A stretch of 64,000 bases of DNA from Mya arenaria (lineage: Eukaryota; Mollusca; Bivalvia; Myida; Myidae): positions 7,643,001-7,707,000 of the forward strand of contig NC_069135.1 of NCBI RefSeq assembly GCF_026914265.1. Reading direction: 5' to 3'. Each line of letters begins with the position of its first letter. Positions within the stretch are counted from its first letter, which is position 1. Both the position numbers and the translations under genes were made by a program. Under the pieces are notes generated by a model. The model was not told where the DNA came from and did not search any database. It saw only the letters and a program-made list of their open reading frames with translations. This document shows, in pieces, positions 62,704 through 64,000 of this stretch.

Positions 62704-63945
62704 TTAGCCCCCACATCCACCGCCGCAACCACCCCCACATCCACCCCCGCCACAACCCCCTCCCCCTCCACAACCTCCACCTCCGCCACAACCTCCACCT
62801 CCACCACAACCTCCGCAACCCCCACAACCACCCCCATCACCATCACCACCCCCTCCACAGGCTGCCCCATCTGCCCCGTCCCCTCCACACGCTCCACCCT
62901 CACCGCCATCAGGTAGCCCATCCCACCCATCGCTGTAATCCACAACCCCACCACCACACATGGCACACATGTGGCTTCCATAGTGCTGTTGGATGTAATA
63001 GTTGGAGGGCGTGGTATACAGCAGGCCTGCAGCCACAATGAAGGTCATGTCATCAGAGGGTATAGACTGGACGGCCTTTTTACCTCGAGTTGTTGACTTT
63101 GGCTTCACCTGGGCACCCTCTTTCCAGCCAGTCGGTCTTGGGACACAAAGCACATGCAAAAGAGACACAGAGAAGGCAAGTGCGAGGTTTTCTGCTACTT
63201 CACCTAATTCAGTATCAATCTTCAGAATCCCTTTCATCAAATCAACTTCTGACGACTCAAACTTAAAGGCATAGCGGTTCTGCAGGTAGCCAAGAGTTAT
63301 GGAAACAATCTTGCCAGTACTCACTTTGTAGAACTTCAGCATCAAAGTACCAGGGGATCCCTTTACACCATGTTTTTCTGAAAGTATAAACGAGGTATAA
63401 TTAAATTTGTTATTTCAGTAAAGTATATTTCATTTGTTTATTTTACATGGACACAACACTTGACAAGAATTCAAATTATTACATGTTACAAGAATCATAA
63501 TGGAACCGTTTAAAATACATGTTAAACTATCATCTACATTGAGGACTTTGGAGTTTCATATTTTCAAATTGATGAATAAAAATAAAGTGAGCGATCAAAA
63601 CTAAAATTAGTGTATTGGAATAGGTGTCTGCCTCTCATTCAAGAGGTTGTGGGTTCCCCACCAGGGGATCATTCTAGAGGCCTTTCAAAATAGTTTCAAC
63701 CCAGGAAACAGACTTTTGAGTGTTTCTAGAAGCTGTCAGCTTACGTCACAATCAAGCTAAAAGAAATTAGTATAAACCAAATAAACCAGTTTTCATTGTA
63801 GATACTTACGTCTGGTGCCTGCCACGCCTTTCTTGAGCCCGGCCCATCTGCCCACCAGTATGCCCCAGTCCCCAGTGTGGTTTTTAATGAGCACTGCTCG
63901 CTCTCCAAGTTTCGGGTTTAATGTCAACCCATTCCTGTCATGCAC
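62704..63945 (-). CDS. Second GRDP-like paralog, 3' part only (runs off the right edge)
   Basis: Two exons in minus order: 63945-63810 and 63377-62704, joined in phase 1. The first enters in phase 0, like the matching exon of the neighbour (51091-50962), and shares NP-x-x-G and GDWGILVGRW with it. The second encodes VSITLGYLQNRYAFKFESSE, VAENLALAFSVSLLHVLC and SHMCAMCGGGVVDYSDGW. It ends in a Gly/Cys tail of more than 60 residues made of CGGG and CGG units, the feature that names the family and that the neighbour lacks. The N-terminal WH-x-H repeats must lie beyond 64000. The two genes are in the same orientation, so a tandem duplication is inferred. Confidence 0.85.
63600..63785 (+). mobile_element. 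Degenerate tRNA-derived SINE in an intron of the second GRDP-like gene
   Basis: The tRNA-like part contains GTCTGCCTCTCATTCAAGAG (anticodon-arm-like, CCTC/GAGG stem) and a decayed B box GTGGGTTCCCC. The body has CCCAGGAAACAGACTTTTGA and GTCACAATCAAGCTAAAAG, which I recognise as a bivalve SINE body. No A box of good quality remains. Confidence 0.55.
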
Positions 63946-64000
63946 CTGAATTTAAATTCATATATTTTATTTACAATTGTTAGACAATTGTGTAAGTCAC
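63946..64000 (-). other. Start of an intron of the second GRDP-like gene, cut by the window edge
   Basis: Polypyrimidine-type acceptor side (TTTAAATTCAG on the minus strand), then AT-rich sequence to the edge. Confidence 0.6.

Noticed and set aside
62646-63038. 130-codon minus-strand Val/Glu/Gly-rich frame
   Set aside because: Out-of-frame reading of the GRDP Gly/Cys tail.

Overview
The window looks like nuclear DNA of an invertebrate animal, most likely a bivalve mollusc. The basis is AT-rich sequence, short GC-richer exons with GT-AG introns, AATAAA signals, tRNA-headed SINEs with bivalve-type bodies, dispersed repeat families I associate with bivalve genomes, and tandem glycine-rich-domain-protein (GRDP-like) genes. 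The genus cannot be fixed from sequence alone. All exon models were made by eye from splice sites and reading phase.

Layout. 1-12491: mainly repeats and intergenic DNA (a 180-bp diverged repeat, eleven copies of a 56-bp repeat, a SINE at 9104), with one weak three-exon transcript candidate at 4352-5693. 12492-37225 (+): gene A, 25 exons in the long form (about 1331 aa). It encodes a low-complexity N-terminus, five 62-residue repeats carrying RTKSGR, Arg/Ser-rich GGTR repeats, a second basic/acidic region, and a C-terminal module resembling two EF-hand pairs. An alternative last exon (28654-29014) gives an 856-aa short form. Introns 1 and 2 hold minisatellites, and intron 2 holds a nested same-strand intronless ORF (20446-21375). 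38408-39266: 22 copies of a 39-bp GC-box-containing minisatellite. 39971-48813 (+): gene B, a tandem duplicate of the 3' half of gene A only (GGTR repeats to EF-hand-like module), again with its own alternative terminal exons.

The right part is on the minus strand. 49569-53365 is a complete GRDP-like gene (714 aa), convergent with gene B, with 3' ends about 20 bp apart. 62704-63945 is the 3' end of a second GRDP paralog with a Gly/Cys-rich tail, running off the right edge. Between them lie a compound microsatellite, three hairpin-forming inverted repeats in 1 kb, and two blocks of diverged tandem repeats.

The most novel item is the A/B locus. It combines an apparently undescribed repeat plus EF-hand-like architecture, a duplicated 3' half without a duplicated 5' half, phase compatibility of gene A exon 8 with the first gene B exon (a possible choice between two C-termini), and a conserved alternative-polyadenylation switch in both halves.
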